Assembly (NCBI GenBank): GCA_036702865.1
Contig: DATNQD010000088.1
Coordinates: 1 to 64,000 of the forward strand
DNA: 64,000 nt
Reading direction: 5' to 3'
Origin: Trichocoleus sp.
Lineage (GTDB): Bacteria; Cyanobacteriota; Cyanobacteriia; Elainellales; Elainellaceae
The translations under genes and the position numbers were made by a program. Below the pieces are notes generated by a model that worked only from the letters and a program-made list of their open reading frames with translations, was not told where the DNA came from and made no database searches. Positions 17,674 to 26,548 of the stretch are shown here, piece by piece. Each line of letters starts with the position of its first letter. Positions within the stretch are counted from its first letter, which is position 1.

Positions 17674-17915
17674 TTTCCTGAAATAGATGTTCTTATTATG
17701 AGGATTGTAATGTTTTCGTCTAGGATGTCACTCTCTTTACTGGAAACTAACAAGCGTCAGCTTAGGAAAAAACAGTGAAGAATATCTAGAACAAGAACAA
17801 TACGTCAACCCAATCATATGCTGGTGAAGCAGTATCGTCAGCATTTAGATAGATAAGAAAACCTAAGCTGTTGTCGCTCAAGTGAAGCAGTTTCGATTCA
17901 GATTACTCAAGCGAT

Positions 17916-18020
17916 CGTATTGATGTATCTCGTCAGCGATCGTCTATTTTGGATGCAAGATTAGAGACGCGCATTTCTGCCGATGAACAGGAAACGATTT
18001 TGGGTCGCAGCAGGTTAATG
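17916..18020 (+). pseudogene. Possible remnant of a DUF1778/TacA-type antitoxin N-terminus
   Basis: One frame reads a short stretch ending LDARLETRISADEQETIL before losing similarity and hitting stops. The LExRIS-x-E-Q pattern is how DUF1778 ribbon-helix-helix antitoxins begin. No start codon, partner toxin or continuation is visible, so at best this is a decayed fragment. Confidence 0.2.
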
Positions 18021-18486
18021 TTTCTTTTTACACCTTATTTTTGTACTTCATTGAACCAAGATGTTTATTATCAAAGCGGCAATCAATACTCCCTTAGAAG
18101 GTTGATAGGCTAAAAAAGCTTCTGTAATCAGTAGCATCGCGTAGGCGCAGCTCTTTTGAATCGATGTTTGAGCCGATTACAGGGATTTGCTAAGCAGCAG
18201 TCTGAGATACTGGATTGACAAAATTCCAATTGAAGCGTTGAAGGATGACGAGCGAGATTAAGATTTGTTGAAATGCAAAGAATCGTTAAATCTCTTCTTC
18301 AGGCTGTATTGAAAGTAAACAAAGGAATTGGCATTCCAGACAATGAAATGATTGAGTCGGCGAAGACAAAATCTGAATAAATTCGGATCGACGATCCAAG
18401 AAAATGTAACTACAATTGTGAGTAATAGGCTGACAATAAAAAACGCCTTGAATTTAAGCGCAGTATTTGCGTTGACTATGTGAACG

Positions 18487-18531
18487 GTTTACAGTCAATC
18501 TACACAAAATTTACGTCAATCGATTGTGTAG
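18487..18531. promoter_or_regulatory. Direct plus inverted repeat upstream of the 2OG dioxygenase gene
   Basis: GTCAATC occurs twice, each preceded by TTTAC (TTTACAGTCAATC and TTTACGTCAATC). CTACACAA (18500-18507) is exactly complementary to TTGTGTAG (18524-18531). The block lies 149 bp before the gene start and looks like a regulator binding region, but no family can be named. Confidence 0.35.
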
Positions 18532-18679
18532 AAATATCGCCACAAAGCGTAACCCTTTCCCCCAAGATGGTTCACCCGTCAGCAGCCATTAGAGCTTGTC
18601 TGGCCTCATTTTTCAGAGCAATTGTTCATTAGCGGTTGAATCAAGCCGCTGTCATTCACTGAAAAGGTAATTGAGTCAA

Positions 18680-19378
18680 ATGCTAAACCTCTCCAAGCCA
18701 AAAGAATTTATCAAGCCAGAGTCAAGCTGTCTGGCAAGCTATGTTCTGGAAATGCTAACCGCGATCGAAGTTGAGAAGCTCAAACCCTCATTCGCACAAC
18801 TGCCAGCAGACCCCTATTTGGAAGGAAATTATCGGTTCAGGCGGCTCTCTCATTTCAAAATAATGGACGATCGCCTCATCAAACTGCCGCACCGTCGCCT
18901 ATTCCAAAGTAAGCAATATAATCCGCTTCTGGGAGATGTTATTCGAGAGTATGCCGAGTTGGATGATGAACTCATTCAGCAGGAAAGCTTTCAACGGCTC
19001 ATCTGGGAGTTTTTTCAATTCTGTCAGCTTTGCTCAACCTCAAAAGAAGTTGGCGTTCATCAAATTCGGACGACTGCATCTGCTCAGAAGGTAGGCAATC
19101 CTGCACCAGAAGGGATTCACCGTGATGGCGTTGACCTGGTCGGCATTTTCTCAGTCGATCGCGGCAGCATTGGCGGGGGTGAAACCCATCTTTATCAGAA
19201 GAAATCAGGCGAGCCGCCCCTATTCAGTAAGGTCTTAAATCCTGGCGAATTCCTGGTGTTTCAAGACGATCAATATTTCCACTACACTTCACCTGTCAAT
19301 CTGACCACTGCTGAAGTTGGAACCAGGGATGTTTTCGTCCTAACCTGTCCGGGGCTGTTCCCGCCAGAGGATGAATGA
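18680..19378 (+). CDS. 2-oxoglutarate/Fe(II)-dependent dioxygenase (PF10014 2OG-Fe_Oxy_2 type)
   Basis: A 232-residue protein from ATG 18680 (a TTG nine bases upstream is an alternative). The iron ligands appear as His147-x-Asp149 in GIHRDG and distal His201 in QYFHYTSP, with Arg216 in GTRDVF as the likely 2OG carboxylate binder. VHQIRT precedes the HxD as in the family that includes bacterial L-isoleucine 4-hydroxylase. It may hydroxylate a free amino acid or small acid; the substrate is not known. The gene is alone, with long spacers on both sides. Confidence 0.85.
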   Translation: MLNLSKPKEFIKPESSCLASYVLEMLTAIEVEKLKPSFAQLPADPYLEGNYRFRRLSHFKIMDDRLIKLPHRRLFQSKQYNPLLGDVIREYAELDDELIQQESFQRLIWEFFQFCQLCSTSKEVGVHQIRTTASAQKVGNPAPEGIHRDGVDLVGIFSVDRGSIGGGETHLYQKKSGEPPLFSKVLNPGEFLVFQDDQYFHYTSPVNLTTAEVGTRDVFVLTCPGLFPPEDE

Positions 19379-19991
19379 TCGTTTGAGCCGGAATCTGCTT
19401 TAGCAAAAACAGAATGGAGCCTACTTCGCCCACCTTGCTAGAAGATTAGCAGGCTTGCTATTTCATTCGCTATTGTTGCTACCTTCAAGCAAGTTATCAG
19501 TCTTACAGGGCATCCACTTGTAAGGCTTTTTCTTGTACCAATCACTTCTCTATCTACAATAAGATTCTGTTCATCAATGTGTCATTCAGTTGTTCATTAC
19601 ATCGTTTGTATAGCAATCTGAAGTCAATTATAAAACTTACATCATCATTTGCCATTCTTGTATGACTGTTATCGGTGACGAATGACAAGTAACCGTCTTG
19701 TTCAGCTTCTTCACAAATGAGTTGCGATCGATCCATCTATGCAGAAGTTTGCGATCGAGGCTGTTTTACGTTGCAATAGCGCGATGTCCTTGTCTAATTC
19801 TCCCGTCTAATTATTCTCCCAAAAAGAACGATCGATTTTGCGGTGGGAATAGAGGACAGCCTACGAGTTGTGTGATGATCGTCCTATCTGAACACTGGTG
19901 ACAGCAGCAAGATCCCGTTAATATTGCCTTGGGGTTTTCCAGGCTGCTTGCTTCAACCTGATCCCTGTCACCTCTCACCTCCCTCTCTCCA
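19379..19991. other. Non-coding spacer after the dioxygenase gene
   Basis: I see no gene here. One weak hairpin lies at 19502-19524 (CTTACA/TGTAAG) followed by a short T-run, which may be a terminator for the dioxygenase gene. Confidence 0.5.
19502..19531 (+). terminator. Weak candidate terminator
   Basis: CTTACA (19502-19507) pairs with TGTAAG (19519-19524) over an 11-nt loop, and five Ts follow after GC. The stem is short and AT-rich and lies about 125 bp after the dioxygenase stop. Confidence 0.3.
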
Positions 19992-20720
19992 ATGCTGCGA
20001 ATCATTACAGACTTCGATGGTCCAATTATGGATGTGTCTGAGCGGTACTATCGGGTGTATCAATTTTGCCTGGATAGTGTTCGATTACCAGATCAGGAAG
20101 TCACACCGCTCTCAAAAGGCGAATTCTGGCAGATGAAACGATCGCAGATTCCAGAACGCGAAATTGGGCGACGATCTGGGTTAAATGAAGCGCAAGCACA
20201 AGAATTTGCTCGTCTTCGCAAGCAGACAGTTCATACGCTGCCCTATTTGGTTCATGATGCACCTGTACCGGGGGCGATCGAGACACTAGAGCGCATTCAA
20301 AAAATCGGAATTGATCCGGTGGTGATGACGATGCGACGAGTCCAAGAACTCGATGCTGCCCTGAATCAGTATGATCTGGCGCGTTTCTTTCCCCCGCATC
20401 ACCGCTACTGCCTCAGCAATGACTATGCCAAAACCAACGATGTGCAGGACAAAACAATTCTCATGGGGCAAGCCCTCGCAGAACTGCCACCCGCCACGCA
20501 AACCTGGATGATTGGCGACACCGAAGCTGATATTATCTCTGCCAAAACCAATCATATTCCCGTGATTGCCGTCCTCTCTGGTATCCGCGATCGAACTCAA
20601 CTCCAGCAATATGCCCCTAACCAAATTGTGAATTCTCTGGGAGAAGCGATCGATTTCATTCTTAGTGATGCGGTAGGGGCTAGGGGGCAGGAGGTGGAAG
20701 TTAAGGGGGATAGGTGGTAG
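19992..20720 (+). CDS. HAD-superfamily hydrolase
   Basis: A 242-residue protein with motif I DFDGPIMD (nucleophile Asp7, acid Asp9). Motif II is a Thr in VVMTMRR, and motif IV is in MIGDTEADIISAK. It is probably a phosphatase of the phosphoglycolate phosphatase-like group; the Pro in place of Thr after DFDG is slightly unusual. The last ~15 codons (LSDAVGARGQEVEVKGDRW) read from G-rich, low-complexity DNA and probably extend a shorter ancestral protein. A P450 gene follows after 72 bp on the same strand. Confidence 0.85.
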   Translation: MLRIITDFDGPIMDVSERYYRVYQFCLDSVRLPDQEVTPLSKGEFWQMKRSQIPEREIGRRSGLNEAQAQEFARLRKQTVHTLPYLVHDAPVPGAIETLERIQKIGIDPVVMTMRRVQELDAALNQYDLARFFPPHHRYCLSNDYAKTNDVQDKTILMGQALAELPPATQTWMIGDTEADIISAKTNHIPVIAVLSGIRDRTQLQQYAPNQIVNSLGEAIDFILSDAVGARGQEVEVKGDRW

Positions 20721-20792
20721 GTCAGGGGTCAGATCCCTCTATATTGATTAGTTTCTCCTCCTTCAGGTCATCCTTTATTCTTCAACCCGCCC

Positions 20793-22157
20793 ATGTCACT
20801 CCCTCTTCCTCCCGGTCAGTTTGGTTTGCCTTTCCTGGGTGAAACGCTCAGCTTCTTTCGAGACTCCAAGTTTGCTCATAAGCGTCATGAGCAGTATGGT
20901 GCAGTCTTCAAAACCTCCCTGCTCGGACGTCCTACCCTGTTTATGCGTGGGGTTGAAGCCAATCGCTTTATTCTGGCTCACGAACAGGATCGCTTTCAGG
21001 TCATGTGGCCCCCCAGCACTTCGGCTCTGCTCGGTTCGCTGTCTCTCGCGTTACAAAGTGGCGGAATCCATCAGCAGCGACGCAAGCTTCTCGCTCAGGC
21101 ATTTTTACCGCGTGCCCTTTCTAGCTATATTCCAACCATGGAAGCGATTACAGAAGGCTATTTGCAGCGGTGGACTGAACAGCAAGAATTCACCTGGTAT
21201 CCTGAACTGCGCCAGTACACGTTTGATGTTGCGGCAAAACTGCTGGTCGGGCTGGATCATGGCTCTCGATCGAACTTGGGGCACCAGTTTGAAATCTGGA
21301 CAAAAGGGCTGTTCTCCATTCCGCTACCGCTTCCCTGGACGGTGTTTGGACGCGCTCAGCGCAGTCGTCGATTATTGCTGGCAGAAATTGAGCGGCTCAT
21401 TCGGCAACGCCAACACCAGACAAGCCACGAAAACACAGATGCCCTGTCGCTATTAATTCAGGCAGAAGATGAAAACGGCGATCGGCTTGGCATTGAAGAA
21501 CTGAAAGACCAAATTCTGCTGCTCCTGTTTGCCGGGCATGAAACCCTCACCTCTGCCGTCGGTGCTTTTTGTCTCCTGATGGCACAGCATCCAGACGTAA
21601 TGGCAAAAGTACGAGCAGAACAGCAGCGATTTCCGATCGATCAGCCGCTCACGCTGGATCACTTGAAGCAAATGACCTATCTAGAACAAGTCCTACGCGA
21701 AGTGCTGCGGCTTATTCCTCCTGTTGGCGGTGGTTTTCGCAAAGTGCTAGAAGCTTCTGAGTTCAACGGCTATCAGATCCCGAAAGGCTGGAGCATCATC
21801 TATCAAATTGGTCCGACGCATCAAGACCCTAGCCTCTATACCCAACCCGATCGCTTTGACCCCGATCGTTTCAGCGCCGAAAACCTCCAGCAGCAGTCGG
21901 TCGATCGGCAAAAATATGGTTATCTTCCTTTTGGCAGCGGTATCCGGGAATGCTTAGGTAAAGAGTTCGCCCGCCTGGAAATGAAAATCTTCGCCGTCCA
22001 TCTCGCTCGTCACTATACCTGGGAACTTCTCCCCAACCAAAACCTGGACTTCATCACCGTTCCCACTCCATCCCCGCGAGATGGCTTAAAGGTTCGGTTT
22101 TTCAAGCAGGGGATAGGTGACAGGGAGCCAATTGTAGGGGTAGGCGATAGGTTATAG
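20793..22157 (+). CDS. Cytochrome P450, CYP120-like
   Basis: A 454-residue P450. It opens LPLPPGQFGLPFLGETLSF, as CYP120A1 and the CYP26 group do. The I-helix is AGHET (247-251), ExxR is EVLR (303-306) and the thiolate Cys387 is in FGSGIRECLGK. CYP120A1 of Synechocystis is known to hydroxylate retinoic acid, so an apocarotenoid or terpenoid substrate is likely by family. The final ~17 residues again come from G-rich repeat-like DNA. It may be cotranscribed with the HAD gene. Confidence 0.93.
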   Translation: MSLPLPPGQFGLPFLGETLSFFRDSKFAHKRHEQYGAVFKTSLLGRPTLFMRGVEANRFILAHEQDRFQVMWPPSTSALLGSLSLALQSGGIHQQRRKLLAQAFLPRALSSYIPTMEAITEGYLQRWTEQQEFTWYPELRQYTFDVAAKLLVGLDHGSRSNLGHQFEIWTKGLFSIPLPLPWTVFGRAQRSRRLLLAEIERLIRQRQHQTSHENTDALSLLIQAEDENGDRLGIEELKDQILLLLFAGHETLTSAVGAFCLLMAQHPDVMAKVRAEQQRFPIDQPLTLDHLKQMTYLEQVLREVLRLIPPVGGGFRKVLEASEFNGYQIPKGWSIIYQIGPTHQDPSLYTQPDRFDPDRFSAENLQQQSVDRQKYGYLPFGSGIRECLGKEFARLEMKIFAVHLARHYTWELLPNQNLDFITVPTPSPRDGLKVRFFKQGIGDREPIVGVGDRL

Positions 22158-22282
22158 ACATCTAATACGATTACGCTCTCCTCGCTTCTTCTCCTCATTA
22201 TCTTTGCAAGGATTAATGGCACGATCGCTCACCCTTTGCTTAGAATCGCGTTAACCGCTACCGATACCCAGGTTTCCTCCTT

Positions 22283-23479
22283 ATGACCAGCAGACCGTCT
22301 CGATCCTTCTCCAAGCTCAATTTAACCGCAACAAAAGTAGGGGAACAACCCAAGCAGGATGATCCTGAAGAGGAAGAGTCTTACCTGGATGATTTCTTTT
22401 TTGATGAGCCGGGGAGTATGCCGGGAACTTTGTCGATAGAGGCAGATGCATCTCCGCCGACGATTTTTTTGATTGACTACAACGAAGAACAAGCTGTGCG
22501 GTTGAAGATCGAAGCCCCGGAAGACTGTGCTCCCTATCTGGACACGCACTCGGTGTCTTGGGTGGATGTGCAGGGCTTGGGCAGCGAAAACATTTTGCGG
22601 CGGTTGGGGCATGTGTTTAGTCTGCATCCTCTGGTGCTGGAAGATGTGGTGAATGTGCCGCAGCGTCCGAAGGTGGAGGAATATGATGATCAGATCTTGC
22701 TGATTGCTCGGATGGTATGCCTCAAAGACGATAACCGAGGATTTGTGGCAGAGCAGGTCAGCTTTATTCTGGGAAAACACTATCTGCTGACCGTACAAGA
22801 GGAGCCAGACTATGACTCGTTTGGGCCGGTAAGAGAGCGGATTCGCGGCAGCAAAGGCACGATTCGTCGTCAAGGAGCTGATTTTTTGGCTTACGCCTTG
22901 CTGGATGCGTTGATCGATGGGTTCTTTCCGGTACTAGAAGCTTACGGTGAGACGTTAGAAGAATTGGAAGACGAGATTGTTAGGAATCCGACGCGCCAAA
23001 GCTTAGAGAAAATCCATCGCATGAAGCGCGAACTGCTGGCGTTGCGGCGAGCGATCTGGCCTCAGCGAGATGCCATTAGTGTCTTAATTCGAGACGGCAA
23101 TGAGCTGATTAGCAGTGAAGTTCGGGTTTATTTGCGCGACTGCTACGACCATGCCGTACAGGTCTTAGACATGGTTGAAACCTATCGAGAGGTGGCATCA
23201 AGCTTAATGGATGTCTATGTTTCTTCAGTCGGCAACCGAATGAACGAAGTGATGAAACTCCTGACAATTATCTCAACGATATTTATCCCATTGACGTTTA
23301 TTGCAGGTGTTTATGGCATGAATTTCAACACTCAGTCTTCCCCCTGGAATATGCCAGAACTCGATTGGTATTGGGGCTATCCGGTTTGTCTTCTGGCAAT
23401 GGGAGGCATTGCAGCAGCACTGGTTTTCTATTTTTACCGACGTGGCTGGTTTGAAAATTTTTCGGGCATTAAGGACTAA
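22283..23479 (+). CDS. corA: Magnesium/cobalt transport protein CorA
   Basis: A 398-residue CorA. The long acidic N-terminal cytoplasmic domain contains LEDVVNVPQRPKVEEY. Two C-terminal membrane helices follow, with the signature YGMNF at 344-348. It forms a homopentameric Mg2+ channel in the inner membrane. The N-terminal ~50 residues are an acidic, low-complexity extension, which is common in cyanobacterial members. It is monocistronic. Confidence 0.93.
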   Translation: MTSRPSRSFSKLNLTATKVGEQPKQDDPEEEESYLDDFFFDEPGSMPGTLSIEADASPPTIFLIDYNEEQAVRLKIEAPEDCAPYLDTHSVSWVDVQGLGSENILRRLGHVFSLHPLVLEDVVNVPQRPKVEEYDDQILLIARMVCLKDDNRGFVAEQVSFILGKHYLLTVQEEPDYDSFGPVRERIRGSKGTIRRQGADFLAYALLDALIDGFFPVLEAYGETLEELEDEIVRNPTRQSLEKIHRMKRELLALRRAIWPQRDAISVLIRDGNELISSEVRVYLRDCYDHAVQVLDMVETYREVASSLMDVYVSSVGNRMNEVMKLLTIISTIFIPLTFIAGVYGMNFNTQSSPWNMPELDWYWGYPVCLLAMGGIAAALVFYFYRRGWFENFSGIKD

Positions 23480-23676
23480 CAAGCGACTCCGTTGGATGAG
23501 GAGCGATCGTCTCATTTCGCACCAGTCAACTGACCTGCGGATGATAGGATGTCTGATGTCAAAGCAATCTCCACACCTGTTAGCTGAATTGGCTCAGACC
23601 TGAAACAGGCTTGCCTTTTCCTATCATCGTGTCCCCTGCTCTCTGGCTCCTGCTATCTATCTGGACTCCTGACGCT

Positions 23677-24189
23677 ATGGATCTTAAGTCTCTGATTCGA
23701 GAAATTCCTGATTTTCCTAAACCCGGCATCCTGTTCCGAGATATCACAACCCTCCTGAAAAATCCGCAAGGGCTGCGCTATACGATCGACACACTGGCTG
23801 AAAAATGTGCCGGATTCTCGGTGGATTACATTGTCGGGATGGAATCAAGAGGCTTTATTTTCGGTACACCGCTGGCGTATAAGCTGGGTGTGGGCTTCAT
23901 TCCTGTTCGCAAACCCGGCAAACTCCCCGCTGCTGTGCATACGATCGAATATGAGCTGGAATATGGAACCGATCGCCTGGAAATGCACCAAGACGCTTTC
24001 CATCCTGGCTCTCGCGTGCTGATTGTGGACGACCTGATCGCCACAGGCGGAACCGCTGCCGCTACCGCAAAACTGATCCAGCAAACTGGATGCGAACTGG
24101 TCGGCTGTGCTTTCATCATTGAGCTGACTGACCTGAAAGGACGCGACAATCTACCCGATGTCCCTGTAATTGCGCTGGTTCAGTACTAA
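23677..24189 (+). CDS. apt: Adenine phosphoribosyltransferase
   Basis: The ATG at 23677 gives [20 protein letters not shown], the standard start of Apt, and 170 residues, the usual length. An in-frame extension to 23611 is not expected. The PRPP-binding motif is [13 protein letters not shown]. The enzyme converts adenine and PRPP to AMP for purine salvage in the cytoplasm. Confidence 0.95.
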   Translation: MDLKSLIREIPDFPKPGILFRDITTLLKNPQGLRYTIDTLAEKCAGFSVDYIVGMESRGFIFGTPLAYKLGVGFIPVRKPGKLPAAVHTIEYELEYGTDRLEMHQDAFHPGSRVLIVDDLIATGGTAAATAKLIQQTGCELVGCAFIIELTDLKGRDNLPDVPVIALVQY

Positions 24190-24202
24190 GGGAGATGTTG
24201 GT

Positions 24203-24565
24203 TCAAGCTTCGGTGAGTTCAATCACATTGCCGTCCGGATCTTGGGTAAAAATAGCAGCCCGACCCGATGCACTCGCTTGAATCTCATAGCCATACTCCA
24301 ACAGTTGGGCTTTCGCAGACTCCAACCGATCGACCGCCAGGGCAAGATGGGCATTGCGTCCCCATTTCTGGCTATTTTGTAGCGTTTGGGTCAATTGATC
24401 CTGGACGATCAGGTGAATCTGCATCTCGCCAATTTGATACCAGCTTCCCGGAAACTTGAGAACACGATCGACTTTGGGCAAGCCTAATACGGTGCCGTAG
24501 AACTGTTCTGCCTTTTCAAGATCGGACACTAAAATTGCGGTGTGAAGGTAGCGTGTAATCTGCAT
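24203..24565 (-). CDS. VOC-family (glyoxalase/bleomycin-resistance) protein
   Basis: A 120-residue single VOC module pair. It opens ITRYLHTAILVSDLEKAEQFYGTVLGLP and ends DPDGNVIELTE, with the metal-binding His and Glu positions of the fold (HTAI, IHLIV, HLAL, IELTE). Members include glyoxalase I-like enzymes, dioxygenases and antibiotic-binding proteins; I cannot choose between them. It converges with apt, 13 bp apart. Confidence 0.88.
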   Translation of the reverse strand: MQITRYLHTAILVSDLEKAEQFYGTVLGLPKVDRVLKFPGSWYQIGEMQIHLIVQDQLTQTLQNSQKWGRNAHLALAVDRLESAKAQLLEYGYEIQASASGRAAIFTQDPDGNVIELTEA

Positions 24566-24737
24566 GATTAGGGGAAGTTAAGCGACGAATTTCTGTTTTT
24601 TCAATTCTCTCTATCATCGCTGCCTTTCCTGACACTGCGAACCGCAACCGAACGGATGAAGACGGAAATCCCTGCCGCTCAACTTCAGCTTTCTCCTCCA
24701 GAATGGACTCATCTTTCCTGTAACTGGAGGTTTCCCC

Positions 24738-25118
24738 ATGCCCTCAATCGACAATAGCCCAGAATATTGGGACGGACGCGGCTGTGCTTTGTGCGAACAA
24801 GAACAATACCCAGCTGCGATCGAAGCATTTGATCAAGCGATCGCTCTAAATCCTGGTTACTGCAAAGCCTGGAACAACCGAGCCAATGCTCTCTGTGGCA
24901 TGAAGCAATATGCTCAAGCTCTGTCATCCTACGATCGCGCGGTTGCCCTTCAACCCAACTATCATCAAGCCTGGTTCAATCGAGGTCTGCTGTTTGCTGA
25001 AATGATGGCTTATGGCAATGCGATCGAGTCTTACAATCGGGCAATTGCGATCGACCCTGACTCACGTTACCTGCATGCAAAAGCAGCGATTGAACTCAAG
25101 CAACAGCTTTTTGTTTAG
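24738..25118 (+). CDS. Short TPR-repeat protein
   Basis: A 126-residue protein made of about three TPR units (AAIEAFDQAIALNP, QALSSYDRAVALQP, NAIESYNRAIAIDP). A strong GGAGG ribosome binding site precedes the ATG. There is no signal peptide. TPRs mediate protein-protein contacts; the partner is unknown. Confidence 0.85.
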   Translation: MPSIDNSPEYWDGRGCALCEQEQYPAAIEAFDQAIALNPGYCKAWNNRANALCGMKQYAQALSSYDRAVALQPNYHQAWFNRGLLFAEMMAYGNAIESYNRAIAIDPDSRYLHAKAAIELKQQLFV

Positions 25119-25174
25119 GGCTGCCCACAATCCTGGTCAGGTAGGCAGCTTGTCTGCTCAGCTTTCGCTCAGGG

Positions 25175-26371
25175 TTACTGGATTGGCTCCTTCGTGAAAT
25201 CTTCTAAGGTAGGCGCAGCCGGATGACCCTGATAGATGTCTTGGAAAACTTGAGTGATACAAATAATCGCCACAAGCCCAACCACCATCGTTGGCAACAG
25301 CATCTCACCTGCTAAAGCAATGACCAGGAGGACGATCGACGCACCAGAGCGATATTTGTAGCGGACTTTACAGCGAAAAATTACACCTGTCCGGTGGAGA
25401 ACGGCTAATGCCGCCAGACAGAGGGCAACAGAACCGCACAGCAGCCATCGCTCTGATGTTGCCAGGGCAATGTCTTGTTGACTCTTAATAATATGTTCAA
25501 CCCCCACACCTGTTCCGGCTAAGCCAATCACCAGGGGTAAATGTCCATAAAGCCAAACTTGCAAAGTGTTCACTCGTCTTTCTGTTGGAGCCGATCGGAG
25601 CGCACTTCCCCCCACATTCTCGAAGTAGACCCACCAGAGGCTAAAGGCAATACTAAAGCCCAAAGCGGCTGCAATAACAGATGGCAAATTCCAGTTCTGT
25701 TCAGCAATCCCATTGACAACGGCAATAATTGCTTCGCCTAGAACAATAATGGTAAATAGCCCAAATCGTTCGGGTAAGTGCTCGAAGTTGGGCAACAGTC
25801 TTGTCTGAAGCCTGACTGAAGTGAGAGGCGTCGCAAAATCAACCAGTAACCCTAACATCCAGAGAAAAAATCGTGCTGGCATGGGAACAAACGCCGATAC
25901 AAGCCAGAAGGCAGCAGCGATCGCAAACCCAATTGCATAACGACAAGCCAGCCCTCGCGCTTGTGGTAAATGGATGGCGGCTCGGAGATACTGGAACACC
26001 AGCATTAATCGCACGATCACGTAGGAGAGGGCAAAGCCAACTGAAGACTTATCCAATCCATGATGGATGTTAACTGCCATGCTGGCGATCGCTAACATTT
26101 GCACGGCTGTTAAGACCCGATGTCCCGCGTCGTCCACATCAAAGCGGTTGGCATAGAAGGTTGCGCCAATCCATGACCACCACACTGGCAGAAAGAGAAA
26201 CACAAACCCCAAAAAGCCCTGAATGGACACATCAGCGCTGAGATTGTGAGCCAGTTGAGATACTGCTACAACAAATACCAGGTCAAAAAAGAGTTCCAGC
26301 CAAGTTGCACGGCGAGACTGTTCCTCAAAATCGTCACCAATCCGAAGTTGGGGAGGATGAAACCACGTCAT
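25175..26371 (-). CDS. Low-temperature-requirement A (LtrA) family membrane protein
   Basis: A 398-residue polytopic membrane protein with roughly ten to twelve hydrophobic segments. The conserved start RRATWLELFFDLVFVVAVSQLA and later GLFTIIVLGEAI are typical of LtrA. The family takes its name from a Listeria cold-growth gene; the molecular function is not established. It is monocistronic. Confidence 0.9.
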   Translation of the reverse strand: MTWFHPPQLRIGDDFEEQSRRATWLELFFDLVFVVAVSQLAHNLSADVSIQGFLGFVFLFLPVWWSWIGATFYANRFDVDDAGHRVLTAVQMLAIASMAVNIHHGLDKSSVGFALSYVIVRLMLVFQYLRAAIHLPQARGLACRYAIGFAIAAAFWLVSAFVPMPARFFLWMLGLLVDFATPLTSVRLQTRLLPNFEHLPERFGLFTIIVLGEAIIAVVNGIAEQNWNLPSVIAAALGFSIAFSLWWVYFENVGGSALRSAPTERRVNTLQVWLYGHLPLVIGLAGTGVGVEHIIKSQQDIALATSERWLLCGSVALCLAALAVLHRTGVIFRCKVRYKYRSGASIVLLVIALAGEMLLPTMVVGLVAIICITQVFQDIYQGHPAAPTLEDFTKEPIQ

Positions 26372-26461
26372 TAGCTATAGCCCTTTTTTGCAGAAAATGG
26401 TGCTGTAAAAACAATACCTTGCCTGCTTAATTCTTTGACTGAGAACTTTAACGGGATCTTT

Positions 26462-26497
26462 GACTAGGATCTTTGGCTGGACTAGGATCTTTGGCTG
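26462..26497. repeat. 18-bp perfect tandem duplication
   Basis: GACTAGGATCTTTGGCTG occurs twice head to tail, and a partial third copy (GGGATCTTTGACTAGGATC) lies just before. It sits in the spacer between the ltrA-like and aminopeptidase genes. Confidence 0.85.
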
Positions 26498-26548
26498 GAA
26501 GAGGAAAAATGACGACAAAAGCCGTGTTTCACTAAGCCAATTAAAATC

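Larger units (their letters stand above)
17518..18679. other. Gene-poor 1.16-kb region between the P450-like and dioxygenase genes
   Basis: No convincing intact gene is visible. It holds an 8-bp inverted repeat (17633-17673), a possible antitoxin remnant (17916-18020), a 35-codon ORF at 18273-18380 of doubtful reality, and a combined direct/inverted repeat (18487-18531). Stops in all frames and HIP1-poor, AT-richer sequence suggest decayed genes. Confidence 0.6.

Noticed and set aside
19379-19991. Hidden RNA gene in the spacer before the HAD gene
   Set aside because: I found no tRNA arms, conserved RNA core or strong hairpin; only a weak terminator-like stem.
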